A stretch of DNA of 64,000 bases from contig JAHZIX010000046.1 in NCBI GenBank assembly GCA_022601195.1, forward strand, positions 1-64,000, given 5' to 3'. The DNA comes from Deltaproteobacteria bacterium (GTDB taxonomy: Bacteria > Acidobacteriota > Thermoanaerobaculia > Multivoradales > JAHZIX01). The notes under the pieces were generated by a model that was not told the DNA's origin, searched no databases, and saw only the letters and a list, made by a program, of their open reading frames with translations. Both the position numbers and the translations under genes were made by a program. Shown in pieces: positions 24,670 through 33,563 of the stretch; the first letter of the stretch is position 1, and every line of letters starts with the position of its first letter.

Positions 24670-27420
24670 GTGAGTGATTGGCAACCTCCATCTTCGTCCC
24701 CACCTTCGAAGGCACCATCTCGCTCCGAGACGGCGGGTCAGGCCGGCAATCGGTCGGCGCAGGGAGGGCTCACCAGTAGTCTCAACCGAGGGGCCGGCCA
24801 GCGGGATGCTGTTCCGATAGGGTCCGCTGGAGCGGGCTCCGGGGAGACTCGAACCGGGGGGATGGGCTCGAACCGATCTGCCTCCTCTTCTTCTTCCAGC
24901 CAGGATGTTCAGCCCACCGTCACTGCTCAGGCTGGAGTCGGGCTACCGGAGCGAATCGGCCCCTACCGAGTTCTCAAGGTTCTCGGTGAGGGAGGTATGG
25001 GTACCGTCTACCTGGCCGAGCAAACACAGCCTTTTCGCCGTCGGGTCGCCGTCAAGCTGATCCGTTTCGGCGGCGCCGATGTGCGGGTTCTACGTCGCTT
25101 CGAGGCGGAGCAACAGGCCTTGGCACGCCTCGGGCACCCGAATGTTGCTCAGGTCTTCGATGCTGGAATCACCGAGTATGGGCAGCCGTTTTTCGTCCTC
25201 GAATACGTTGCCGGCCTGCCCTTGAATCGGTATTGCGAGCAGCACGGCCTGAGTCTGCGGGATCGTCTGGATCTCTTTGTTTCAGTCTGCGAGGCGGTTC
25301 AGCACGCCCACGAGCGCGGCATCCTGCACAGGGATCTCAAGCCTTCCAACGTCATGGTGACCGCCGAGGGCACTCGCCATATCGCCAAGGTGATCGATTT
25401 TGGGGTGGCCAAGTCCCTGGGGGAGCCCTTGGTCGATGGAACGTTGTTCACAGGGGATCAAATGGTTGGGACTCCGGCCTATATGAGCCCCGAAGCCATC
25501 GATGGGGCGGCCGGAGGGTTGGAGTTGGATGCGCGGGCGGACGTCTACGCCCTCGGCGTCATGCTTTATGAGTTGCTGGCCGGCCTGCGGCCCTTCGACA
25601 ACGGGAAAGAGGGATATCACCGGGTCATTCAGCGGATCCTCAACGAAACTCCGACGGCACCGAGCAAGCGGCTCGAATCGTCGGAGTCGCAGTCGGGAGC
25701 CGCCGGCTCGCGAGGGGATGACGCGGCCTCTACGGGGTGGCGCCGGCAATTGCGATCCGGCCTCGACCGCATCGCCCTCAAAGCTCTCTCCCGAGACCGG
25801 GCGGACCGCTACCCGTCCGCTGCCGCTCTGGCCGCGGATGTGCGTCGCTTTTTGATGGGGGATCGTCCGGAAGCTTCCGGCGACAAGGTTCCCCGGCTTC
25901 GCTGGTTGCCGGGAGCGTTGGTCGCTTCCCTGTTGCTATTGGTTCCGGCAGGGCTGTGGTGGTTGTCTCGAGATTCCCCAGACGCCGACGCGGTATCCAG
26001 GGGCGTGGCATCCGCCGGCGCCGCGGCCATGGGGGTGGAGTCCATCGCCATTCTTCCTCTCACCGATTTGTCTCCGGGGGGGGACCAGGAGTTCCTTTCC
26101 GACGGCATGACGGAAGCGCTGATCGAGCAGCTGGCGAGCATTCGCTCCCTGAGGGTGATCTCCCGGAGCTCGGTCATGGCCTACAAGAATGGCGAGACGC
26201 CGTTGCCGGAGATCGCTCGAAAGTTGAACGTGCAGACGGTCCTCGAAGGGTCCGTACAGCGGGTCGGAGGCCGAGTCCGAGTGGCCGCCAAGTTGATCCA
26301 TGCACCCACCGAGGCTCTTTTGTGGAGCAAGAGCTACGAGCGGCCCGCCGAGGATCTTCTGACCCTGCAGCGAGAGGTGGCTATGGCCATCGCTGATGAG
26401 ATCCAGGTAAAGCTCACCGCGGATGAACAGAACCGCCTCAGTGCCCAGGCGACGGTAGCGCCGGAGGCCTATGAGAGTTACCTGAGGGGGCGGTTCTTTT
26501 GGAATCGCCGCACCCGTGACGGTGTGCTGAGAGCTCTGGACTATTTTCAGGATGCGGTCCAACAGGATCCAAGTTACGCCCTGGCTTATGTCGGTTTGGC
26601 GGATAGTTACTCTCTGCTGCCTCCCTTCGCAGAGATGAGCCCGGAAGAGGCCTATTCCATGTCCAAGGAGCATGCCCTCATGGCTCTCCAAATGGACCAG
26701 GGGTTGGGAGCCGCTCATGCCTCCCTGGCTTTGGTCATGCATGAGCACGATTGGGATTGGCAAGGTGCCGAAGAGCATTACCGGGAGGCCATTGAGCTGG
26801 ACCCGAGCTATGCCACCGCCTACCAATGGTATGCGGAGATGCTGAGCCGCGAGGGGCGCCATGAGGAGGCTCAAGGGCAGATCGAGAAAGCCTTGGAGAT
26901 CGACCCCCTATCGCTGATCGCTAACGCTATCGCTGGCTGGACCTTATACAACGCGGGCCGTCTCGAAGAGGCGGAGACGCAGCTGGTCAGGGCTATCGAA
27001 TTGGATGGCAGCTTCGTACCCCCTCACGGTTATTTGGGGCTCACCTTTCTGGAGGTCGGTCGTTTCGAAGAAGCCCAGGCGGAATTGCTCAAAGCGTTCT
27101 TGTTGTCCCGGGGAAATCCTCGGTATCGCTCCGAGCTGGGAGTCGCTCGAGCCAGGAGCGGAGACCTCAACGGGGCCAGAGCAGACCTCGAAGAATTGCA
27201 TCGGCTACACAGCGAAACACCGGTGGCCGCGTTTCACTTCGCCCGCCTTTACCTGGCTCTCGGTGAGACCGAGTTAGCGCTGGCAGCCTTGGAGCGGGCC
27301 GTGGAGGAACGGGGAGTTTGGCCTCTGTTCTTTCGCGTCGATCCCTTGCTGAAGGAGCTACGGGGAACGGCTCGTTTCGAGGCCCTCTTGGAGAAGGTTC
27401 ACTTTCCCCCTAGCTCCTAG
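24670..27420 (+). CDS. Transmembrane Ser/Thr protein kinase with TolB-like and TPR domains
   Basis: The 916-residue product starts at GTG. Residues 1-90 are a Ser/Gly-rich linker. A Hanks-type kinase domain (95-405) has GEGGMGTVYLAE, the VAVKLI lysine, HRDLKPSN, DFG and APE-like SPEA, all intact, so it should be active. One membrane helix lies near 412-432. Outside it come a TolB/FlgO-like domain (about 455-590, SIAILPLTDLSPGGDQEFLSDGMTEAL) and several TPRs (about 600-900). This layout is common in Acidobacteriota. A seven-codon ATG frame ending in TGA overlaps the GTG start and may couple initiation. It converges on the FHA activator gene, a plausible phospho-target. Confidence 0.9.
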   Translation: MSDWQPPSSSPPSKAPSRSETAGQAGNRSAQGGLTSSLNRGAGQRDAVPIGSAGAGSGETRTGGMGSNRSASSSSSSQDVQPTVTAQAGVGLPERIGPYRVLKVLGEGGMGTVYLAEQTQPFRRRVAVKLIRFGGADVRVLRRFEAEQQALARLGHPNVAQVFDAGITEYGQPFFVLEYVAGLPLNRYCEQHGLSLRDRLDLFVSVCEAVQHAHERGILHRDLKPSNVMVTAEGTRHIAKVIDFGVAKSLGEPLVDGTLFTGDQMVGTPAYMSPEAIDGAAGGLELDARADVYALGVMLYELLAGLRPFDNGKEGYHRVIQRILNETPTAPSKRLESSESQSGAAGSRGDDAASTGWRRQLRSGLDRIALKALSRDRADRYPSAAALAADVRRFLMGDRPEASGDKVPRLRWLPGALVASLLLLVPAGLWWLSRDSPDADAVSRGVASAGAAAMGVESIAILPLTDLSPGGDQEFLSDGMTEALIEQLASIRSLRVISRSSVMAYKNGETPLPEIARKLNVQTVLEGSVQRVGGRVRVAAKLIHAPTEALLWSKSYERPAEDLLTLQREVAMAIADEIQVKLTADEQNRLSAQATVAPEAYESYLRGRFFWNRRTRDGVLRALDYFQDAVQQDPSYALAYVGLADSYSLLPPFAEMSPEEAYSMSKEHALMALQMDQGLGAAHASLALVMHEHDWDWQGAEEHYREAIELDPSYATAYQWYAEMLSREGRHEEAQGQIEKALEIDPLSLIANAIAGWTLYNAGRLEEAETQLVRAIELDGSFVPPHGYLGLTFLEVGRFEEAQAELLKAFLLSRGNPRYRSELGVARARSGDLNGARADLEELHRLHSETPVAAFHFARLYLALGETELALAALERAVEERGVWPLFFRVDPLLKELRGTARFEALLEKVHFPPSS

Positions 27421-27445
27421 CCCTGAGGCACATCTTTCCCTTTTT

Positions 27446-29320
27446 TCATTCCTTCGTGTAGGCCGTGCGATCGATGCCATGACGCCCGAGGAGAGCGTGG
27501 ATGGATTGCCGAGAGACACCGGCGATTTTCGCGGCTCGAGAGACGGAGCCACCGGCCTGAGTGAGCACCCGTTCCAGGTAGGCTAGCTCGAAGCGTAGGC
27601 CCGCTTGGGATCGAGCTTCCTGGAGAGGTAGGATCTCCAGGTTCTTTTCTAGGCTGGTTTCCTCTGCCCCCGCCGAGCTACCCAAACCGAGGTCCGAACG
27701 GGTGATGAAGGAGGCGGCAGCCAGGAGCGCTCCTCGCTGAATTCGGTGTTCTAGCTCTCTGACATTGCCCGGCCAGGAATGGCTGAGAAGGGCTTCTCGG
27801 GCCTCGTGGGTAAAGCCGACGATGCGCCTTTCCGGACCGCTTTCCAAGCGTTGGAGGAAATGTCGGGCCAGCAATAGAACGTCTTGCTCCCGGTCTTCGA
27901 GCTTGGGAATGGGAACGGTCAGAACCGCGAGGCGATAGTAGAGATCCTGGCGAAAACTGCCCTCCGCTACCATGGCTTCTAGGTCTCGGTGGGTCGCGCA
28001 GATGACTCTCACATCGACGGAGATGGGGGCGCCTCCAATGGGGCGAACCTCCTGCTCCTGGAGAAAGCGCAGTAGCCGCGGCTGCAGGCCCAGGGGAATC
28101 TCTCCTACTTCGTCGAGGAATACCGTGCCGCCGTGGGCCTCCCGCAGCCGTCCCCGGCGAGGTGCCGCGGCTCCGGTGAACGCTCCCTTTTCGTGACCAA
28201 AAAGCTCACTCTCGATAAGGGTTTCCGGCAGAGCGCCGCAATCCACCACGGCGAAGGGGCCGCTGGCTCGGGGGCTCAAGCGGTGAAGGTAGCGCGCCAG
28301 CACTTCTTTGCCAGTGCCGGTCTCGCCGCTGAGACAAACCGTCGCTTGGGAGGGAGCGACCCGCCGCAGCATCTCGAGGGTCCGTTCCATGGCCGGGCAG
28401 TCCCCAATGGGGGCGTTGGCTCCAAGGCGGACCCGCAAGGTGGCATTCTCTTGCTCGACTCGCTTCCTTCGATCGATGGCACGGCGGCTCTCCCGGGCGC
28501 GGTCCAAAGCAGCGCTAGCCTGGACCGCCAGAATGCCCAGAACAGCGAGTTGAGCGGTGGAGAAATTGTTCGCGGGCTCCAAGCTATCGACATAGAGAAC
28601 GCCTCGGGCTCCGCCCTCTCCGGGCAGTGGGATACAGACCACGCTGCGCCGTCGGCCCTCGGCGACGCTGAGGGGCATCTCTTCTTGTACCTCATCCGCC
28701 CCGGTGTCGGGAATGACCACCGGTCGATTGCTGGCCACGGAGCGGCGAGGCAGGGTTCGGGTGAGCATTTCGTCGAGAGGTAGGTTGCGGGCTCGGCGGT
28801 CGCGAGCCAAGACGACTTCCAGCTCGCCTCCCTCCTCGGCGAGAAATAGAGCCCCCCGTTCTCCGGAGGCCACTCGGACGCCGCGGTCGATGAGGGTGCA
28901 CAGCAGGTCTTCCAGATCTTCCGCCTGAGCGAAACCGCTGAGGGCGTCGAGGAGCTCCCGAAGCAAGCTGACGTCGCGAATGGGCTCACCGGAGAGAATG
29001 ACGGTGTTGTCGGGGGAGCTCGCTCCGGACCTTCGGTCGGCGAATTGCACCGCGGTATCTCCCAGCTGTAGCCAGGAACCATTTTTGAGGGGTTGACGGC
29101 CCTGCACGGGAGAGCCGTCGAGGACCGTTCCGGAACGACTACCGAGGTCTTCGACGGTCCAGCCTCCCACACCGTCCGGCAGCAGCTGGCAGTGGGTCCG
29201 TGACACCGCTTGATCCTGTAGAACTACGTCGCATTCGCTACCTCGGCCAACGAGCAGGCTCTCGGCCCCTAGGGAGAAACGGCGGGCTCCGACCGAGTGG
29301 ATGACCAGTTCTTGTTCCAT
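27446..29320 (-). CDS. FHA-GAF-AAA+ sigma-54-dependent activator
   Basis: The 624-residue product has, in order, a forkhead-associated domain (1-95, LVGRGSECDVVLQDQAVSRTHCQL), a GAF domain (about 125-290), and a sigma-54 AAA+ domain with Walker A GETGTGKE near 333, GAFTGA near 378 and Walker B GGTVFLDEVGE. A Fis-type helix-turn-helix (GSVSRAAKIAGVSRQSIHALL) closes it near 590-612. FHA domains bind phosphothreonine, so control by a Ser/Thr kinase is expected, and the kinase gene ends 25 bp away on the opposite strand. Target promoters would be of the -24/-12 type; none was identified. Confidence 0.92.
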   Translation of the reverse strand: MEQELVIHSVGARRFSLGAESLLVGRGSECDVVLQDQAVSRTHCQLLPDGVGGWTVEDLGSRSGTVLDGSPVQGRQPLKNGSWLQLGDTAVQFADRRSGASSPDNTVILSGEPIRDVSLLRELLDALSGFAQAEDLEDLLCTLIDRGVRVASGERGALFLAEEGGELEVVLARDRRARNLPLDEMLTRTLPRRSVASNRPVVIPDTGADEVQEEMPLSVAEGRRRSVVCIPLPGEGGARGVLYVDSLEPANNFSTAQLAVLGILAVQASAALDRARESRRAIDRRKRVEQENATLRVRLGANAPIGDCPAMERTLEMLRRVAPSQATVCLSGETGTGKEVLARYLHRLSPRASGPFAVVDCGALPETLIESELFGHEKGAFTGAAAPRRGRLREAHGGTVFLDEVGEIPLGLQPRLLRFLQEQEVRPIGGAPISVDVRVICATHRDLEAMVAEGSFRQDLYYRLAVLTVPIPKLEDREQDVLLLARHFLQRLESGPERRIVGFTHEAREALLSHSWPGNVRELEHRIQRGALLAAASFITRSDLGLGSSAGAEETSLEKNLEILPLQEARSQAGLRFELAYLERVLTQAGGSVSRAAKIAGVSRQSIHALLGRHGIDRTAYTKE

Positions 29321-29482
29321 GGACCCTCAGCAGATCGAGAAAGGGGTAGAGACGTTCTTGCCGGCAGGACCGGGAGGGGATCATATCAAGGGCCAGCAGC
29401 CAACTTGCAGAAGGCTTCCGTTAGAATCGGGCGCGGCTGGCCTATCCGGCTGGCGACAACCATTCTTGAACAGGGAGACTCG

Positions 29483-31225
29483 ATGATGATGGACGGCGGC
29501 GAGAGAATTGCTAGGGTCCTCGCCGCTCAAGGGGTGGAATTTCTGTTCACCCTTTGCGGTGGTCATATTTCGCCCATTTTGGCTGGGGCGAAAGCCCAGG
29601 GGATTCGGGTGGTGGATGTGCGTCACGAGGTCAACGCGGTGTTTGCGGCAGATGCCGTGGCGCGGCTGACCGGAACTCCAGGGGTCGCAGCGGTGACCGC
29701 GGGGCCGGGGGTCACCAATACGATCACTGCGGTGAAGAACGCTCAAATGGCCCAATCACCCGTGGTGGTGTTGGGGGGCGCTACCGCAACTCTCTTGAAG
29801 GGCAGAGGTTCTCTTCAAGACATCGATCAGCTGGCACTGTTTGCACCTCACGTCAAATGGGCGACGACGGTTTCGACGGTCCGGGGTCTCATCAAGACCA
29901 TCGAGAGGGCTCTTCTGGTGGCCCAGGCGGGGGTACCGGGGCCAGTGTTCGTCGAATGTCCAGTGGATTTGCTCTACAGCGAGAGTGTCGTCCGCAGCCT
30001 TTACCCTTTTCAAGGGGAGAGCCAACGCCCGCGAGGTTGGCGCCAGCAGGTGCAGGCCTTCTTCGTCGGTCGCCATCTTCGGAGATTATTCGCCGGCGCC
30101 GAGAAGACCCGATTCGATGCTCGCCGCCGGGTTGCCGCTCCGGAACCGACTGCTGCAGCGGTGGAAACGGCGTTCTCGTTCTTGGCTCAATCTCAGAGGC
30201 CAGTTCTGGTGGTGGGAAGCCAGGTGGTGCAGCGGCCAGAGGCGGTGGAAAAAGTGGTCGAGGCCATCGAGGCCCTCGGCGTCCCCACCTACCTGGCGGG
30301 AATGGCCCGGGGCCTTTTGGGCACCGATCACCCTCAACAGCTGCGTCACAAACGAAAGGCTGCCCTCAAAGAAGCCGATCTGGTCATTTTGGCGGGCTTT
30401 CCCTGCGACTTTCGCCTCGACTATGGCCGCAGTATTTCCTCGAAGGCCAAGTTGGTCTCCATCAACCGTAGCTCCAAAGATCTCAAACTGAACCGCCGCC
30501 CCAGTCTCGGGGTCCACGCGGACCCAGGTATCTTCCTGGAGACCCTAGCCGCCGAAATCGAGCGGGATGGTGACGAATGGGAGGACTGGCAGGCTCGCTT
30601 GCGGGAGCGGGATGTGGAGCGCAATGCCGAGATTGCCCAACAGGCGGCAATCTCCACGGAGTATCTCAATCCAGTGCATCTGTGTCAGCAGGTAGAAGAG
30701 GTGCTGCCGGAGGATTCCGTTCTGGTGGCGGATGGCGGCGATTTCGTGGGGACGGCGGCCTACATCCTACAGCCTCGAGGTCCCCTCCGTTGGCTCGATC
30801 CCGGCCCCTTCGGCACCCTCGGCGTGGGAGCCGGCTTTGCCCTCGGGGCCAAACTGACTCGTCCCGAAGCGGAGGTCTGGATTCTCTATGGAGATGGCTC
30901 CGCGGGCTATTCTCTGGCCGAATTCGACACCTTCGTTCGCCACGGTGTGCCGGTGATCGCGATCGTCGGCAATGACGCCTGTTGGATGCAGATCTATCGG
31001 GAACAGATCGAGGTTCTCAAAGACGACGTTGGCTGCATGCTCGCCCGAACCCCCTATGGCCAGGTGGTCGAAGGGTTTGGCGCTAAGGGGCTTCAACTCG
31101 AGAGACCGGAGGACATTCCCCAAGTCCTGAGGCAGGCTCAGGATCTCGCCCGCGCCGGGCATCCGGTCTTGATCAACGCCCTTCTGGGCAAGACAGACTT
31201 CCGCAAGGGTTCCATCTCCATGTAG
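29483..31225 (+). CDS. Thiamine diphosphate enzyme of the acetolactate synthase-like / 2-hydroxyacyl-CoA lyase type
   Basis: The product has 580 residues from the ATG at 29483 (GGGAG 5 nt upstream; two more ATGs follow at once). The upstream extension of the frame reads through the divergent promoter region and is not used. The catalytic glutamate is in VRHEVN (residue 49), GPGVTN is present, and the ThDP/Mg motif GDGSAGYS...GND lies near 470-500. The order of domains and the CGGHISPIL start resemble the ILVBL/HACL2 branch, which cleaves 2-hydroxyacyl-CoAs, more than biosynthetic IlvB. No ilvN lies beside it, which supports a lyase role. Confidence 0.82.
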   Translation: MMMDGGERIARVLAAQGVEFLFTLCGGHISPILAGAKAQGIRVVDVRHEVNAVFAADAVARLTGTPGVAAVTAGPGVTNTITAVKNAQMAQSPVVVLGGATATLLKGRGSLQDIDQLALFAPHVKWATTVSTVRGLIKTIERALLVAQAGVPGPVFVECPVDLLYSESVVRSLYPFQGESQRPRGWRQQVQAFFVGRHLRRLFAGAEKTRFDARRRVAAPEPTAAAVETAFSFLAQSQRPVLVVGSQVVQRPEAVEKVVEAIEALGVPTYLAGMARGLLGTDHPQQLRHKRKAALKEADLVILAGFPCDFRLDYGRSISSKAKLVSINRSSKDLKLNRRPSLGVHADPGIFLETLAAEIERDGDEWEDWQARLRERDVERNAEIAQQAAISTEYLNPVHLCQQVEEVLPEDSVLVADGGDFVGTAAYILQPRGPLRWLDPGPFGTLGVGAGFALGAKLTRPEAEVWILYGDGSAGYSLAEFDTFVRHGVPVIAIVGNDACWMQIYREQIEVLKDDVGCMLARTPYGQVVEGFGAKGLQLERPEDIPQVLRQAQDLARAGHPVLINALLGKTDFRKGSISM

Positions 31226-31240
31226 GTTGGGGAGCCCGTT

Positions 31241-31825
31241 CTAGAGAGCCTCTGCCAGATCCGCTCCACCAGTGACCGACGCAAGAGCTTGCGACACGTA
31301 TCCCATCGGTAGTATTCCCGGATATGACTCGAGCACTCGGCCGTTGGGCCCCACCCGAATGGTCAGAGGGACTCCTTCGACTCCATACATTTGGTCGAAG
31401 AAGGAAGGTTCCTTTGGCGTCACCACTCGAAACGGGAGATTGTTCTCGCGGGCATAGGTTCGCGTCTGCTCCAGCGGGTCGATGCTGATGGCGACAAATT
31501 CGTAGCGATCTCGACCTTGACGGAACAGGTCTTTCCAGCTTTCCAGGTTGTCAGTACAGGCCTTACAGGTCGTGGAGAAGACCAAGACCCAGCTGTCCGA
31601 CTGGGGACCGAAGCGAACCAGATAGTCCTCACCGTCGAGGGCTTTGGTTTCCAACTGGGGAAGAGGGTGGCCTACTTTCAAGCCGCCAGCGGCGCTTGCC
31701 GAAAGAGAGTAAAGCTGATCTTTGAGGTGACGGTTCTCTCGAGCAAGGAGGGCGACAACAATGGTGAGAGCGAGGAGCAGGCTATAGAGAGCAAGAGTAG
31801 TGAGCTGTGAGGTTTTCGACTTCAT
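31241..31825 (-). CDS. Membrane-anchored thioredoxin-like (TlpA/MauD-type) protein
   Basis: The product has 194 residues. An N-terminal signal anchor (about 10-28) puts a redoxin domain (50-190) outside the cytoplasmic membrane. The active site STTCKACTDN has a CxxC pair, and the cis-proline region is GVPLTIRV. A periplasmic thiol reductant or oxidant role follows from the family. The gene directly upstream on the same strand encodes an exported protein with ten mature cysteines, which makes it a candidate dedicated client. A hairpin lies between the two genes. The start follows AGGAG. Confidence 0.85.
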   Translation of the reverse strand: MKSKTSQLTTLALYSLLLALTIVVALLARENRHLKDQLYSLSASAAGGLKVGHPLPQLETKALDGEDYLVRFGPQSDSWVLVFSTTCKACTDNLESWKDLFRQGRDRYEFVAISIDPLEQTRTYARENNLPFRVVTPKEPSFFDQMYGVEGVPLTIRVGPNGRVLESYPGILPMGYVSQALASVTGGADLAEAL

Positions 31826-31876
31826 TCCAGAGACTCCTGTGTTCGGACGGTTGGCTGAGTAGGGGCCAGTGCCAGA

Positions 31877-31909
31877 GCCCGGGCAGGGCGTCGAAGCTCC
31901 TGTCCGGGC
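31877..31909 (-). terminator. Intercistronic hairpin
   Basis: GCCCGGGCAGG (31877-31887) pairs with CCTGTCCGGGC (31899-31909) with one G-T pair. It lies between the Cys-rich protein gene and the redoxin gene, both leftward. With no U-run it is more likely a partial terminator or RNA-stability element that lowers expression of the second gene. Confidence 0.5.
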
Positions 31910-31928
31910 ACCGGCCTAAGTTGGAGTC

Positions 31929-32291
31929 CTAGGGGCCGTCAGGAATCTCGATGCACAGCTCACAACGAACATCCTGGGCGCAATCTCTGCCTTTGAGTCC
32001 GTTCGAAGTGGTGAAGCAGCTATTGGTCCAGTGGAAGTTGGACGTTGCGCAGACAGCTTCCGATCCGCAGTGGTTTGCACTCATGGTGGCGAGGCTCGAG
32101 AGGCAGGAAGCCTCAGCCGCCGCACAAGTGGCGCCTCCACCCCAGCCATGAACCTCGGTGGAGAAGTTGAGACATCGACAACGTTCTCCAGCGTCGGTGT
32201 CATTGGGTGCCAGGGTGGTGACTCCCATCGCGAGAACAGTTAGGGCGGTGCATACCATGAGTGCCTTCAGCGTAAATAGACCCTTCTTCAT
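31929..32291 (-). CDS. Exported Cys-rich protein
   Basis: The product has 120 residues with an AAGGAG site 8 nt before the ATG. A signal peptide (1-34, ending near DTDAGE) precedes a mature domain of about 86 residues with ten cysteines (CRC, ATC, ASC, NHC, AVC, NSC, RDC, RCELC), some in regular CxC or CxxC form. No family is recognised. The even number of cysteines and the adjoining redoxin gene suggest a disulfide-bonded or metal-binding periplasmic protein. The AT-rich DNA upstream probably holds a strong promoter. Confidence 0.75.
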   Translation of the reverse strand: MKKGLFTLKALMVCTALTVLAMGVTTLAPNDTDAGERCRCLNFSTEVHGWGGGATCAAAEASCLSSLATMSANHCGSEAVCATSNFHWTNSCFTTSNGLKGRDCAQDVRCELCIEIPDGP

Positions 32292-32655
32292 CTTGAAGCT
32301 CCTTTCGGACAGCGCCTAGGGGGAATTCCCGAGGCGAAGAAGAAGTTAGTAAAATAAAATAGAAAACAAGATCGGAATTTGGGATGGAATGTCATGCCGC
32401 GTAGACATATTTAATTCAATCTTCCGGAGGGCATAGAAAATTCCGATTAGCGGATTTCTCTTGAAATCAATTCCTGGGCACTAGTGGCGCTTGGGTGCCT
32501 GGCGGGGAGGTCGGACTGTTTCCTTGTGGTCTGCCAATCTGTGGTCTGCTAACCGGCCGTCAGACCCGTGAGCTCTAAGGTGGGGAGATCTATCCGTCGG
32601 TGGGGGTCCCAGTGATCCTTCTCCTGCCTCGGCCCGAGAGACGTACCGCAGACCG
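32292..32655. other. Intergenic region
   Basis: This 364-bp gap lies between two leftward transcription units. Positions 32340-32470 are AT-rich and probably hold the Cys-rich gene promoter. Positions 32524-32550 contain TGTGGTCTGC twice, 17 bp apart. No reading frame with a ribosome site was found, and no clear terminator for the molybdoenzyme operon. Confidence 0.5.
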
Positions 32656-33531
32656 CTAGGAGTCGGATGCTTCTTGGCTGAGCTCCGTGAGCAGGGAGGC
32701 TGTGTTCTCTGCCCGTCGAGCCCAAAAAGACGCGATGTCACCATCCAGGCTGTGTTTCTCGCTGTTGGATTTCGACACCTGCCGAGCCCAGCTAGCAAGC
32801 CACCGCAACAGAGCGGAAGAGTCCTGCCCCATGAGAGCCTTGAGCACGAAAGCTCGCTCACCGATTCGGCCTCCCAATCCGAGCTCTCTCCCGGCCTGTT
32901 GGAGATCCGAGCGCACCAGGATGATTCCCGTTCTCACCGGGCTGAGAAGGGCCCCCAGAAAGTTCTCGCCGCTAGCCTTTCGCGGATCCTCGAGGGCGGG
33001 AGCCTCTCGAAGATGGAGAGGGAGTGTGGCTTGGGGGCCGAGGTCCGCAGCCTCGGCTCTGAGGGCGTCTTGGAGAAGCTGAGCCCAACGCCCGTAGAAG
33101 GCGAGCTCGCTATCCGCCGGGGCCAGATCTTGGAATCGAGTCAAATAGAAGGGGAGCCAGCTGAGCAAGTGCTCCCAGAGGAAGGCCTTGCGGGCGCGGC
33201 GCCATCCCTTCTGGGCGGTTTCCCCCTCGGCCTGGGCTTCGAGCTCGGCGAGGCGCCCGTACAAAGAGAGCATGACCGCCAGGTGGTCCGGCTCCGGGGG
33301 TGGTTCCAGGTCGAGGGCGCGCCAAAAACCGGCGATGCGGTCTCGGGCTTCGCCCCCGAGCATGCCCTCCGGTCCCAGGTAGACCGAGGCATAGGGGTAG
33401 AGCTGGAAGAGGAAGATCTCGCTGAAGGCGGCCTCGTCCGGTGGTGTCCCTAAATCGAGCAACTCCGCCAGGCGAGCCGTCTCTGGGCCAGGGGGCTCCG
33501 CGAGGGCTCCGAGGGCGCGAATCAACTCCAT
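32656..33531 (-). CDS. TorD-family molybdoenzyme assembly chaperone
   Basis: The product has 291 residues. The all-helical pattern and the motifs FLFQLYPYASVYLGPEGMLGG and PPEPDHLAVMLSLYGRLAELEAQAEG match the TorD/DmsD/NarJ group, including the conserved PDHL-type loop, and LLSWLPFYLTRF is typical. Such proteins bind the apo-catalytic subunit while the bis-MGD cofactor is inserted. It is the third gene of the molybdoenzyme operon, 32 bp after the catalytic subunit, and is slightly longer than usual (about 200-230). The start has GGGAG. Confidence 0.87.
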   Translation of the reverse strand: MELIRALGALAEPPGPETARLAELLDLGTPPDEAAFSEIFLFQLYPYASVYLGPEGMLGGEARDRIAGFWRALDLEPPPEPDHLAVMLSLYGRLAELEAQAEGETAQKGWRRARKAFLWEHLLSWLPFYLTRFQDLAPADSELAFYGRWAQLLQDALRAEAADLGPQATLPLHLREAPALEDPRKASGENFLGALLSPVRTGIILVRSDLQQAGRELGLGGRIGERAFVLKALMGQDSSALLRWLASWARQVSKSNSEKHSLDGDIASFWARRAENTASLLTELSQEASDS

Positions 33532-33563
33532 CCCGGCGCTCTCCCTAGCCCTGCTCCCAACCG

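Noticed and set aside
29297..29482. N-terminal extension of the thiamine diphosphate enzyme
   Set aside because: The extra 62 codons overlap the start of the divergent activator gene and lack a ribosome site; the family begins at 29483.
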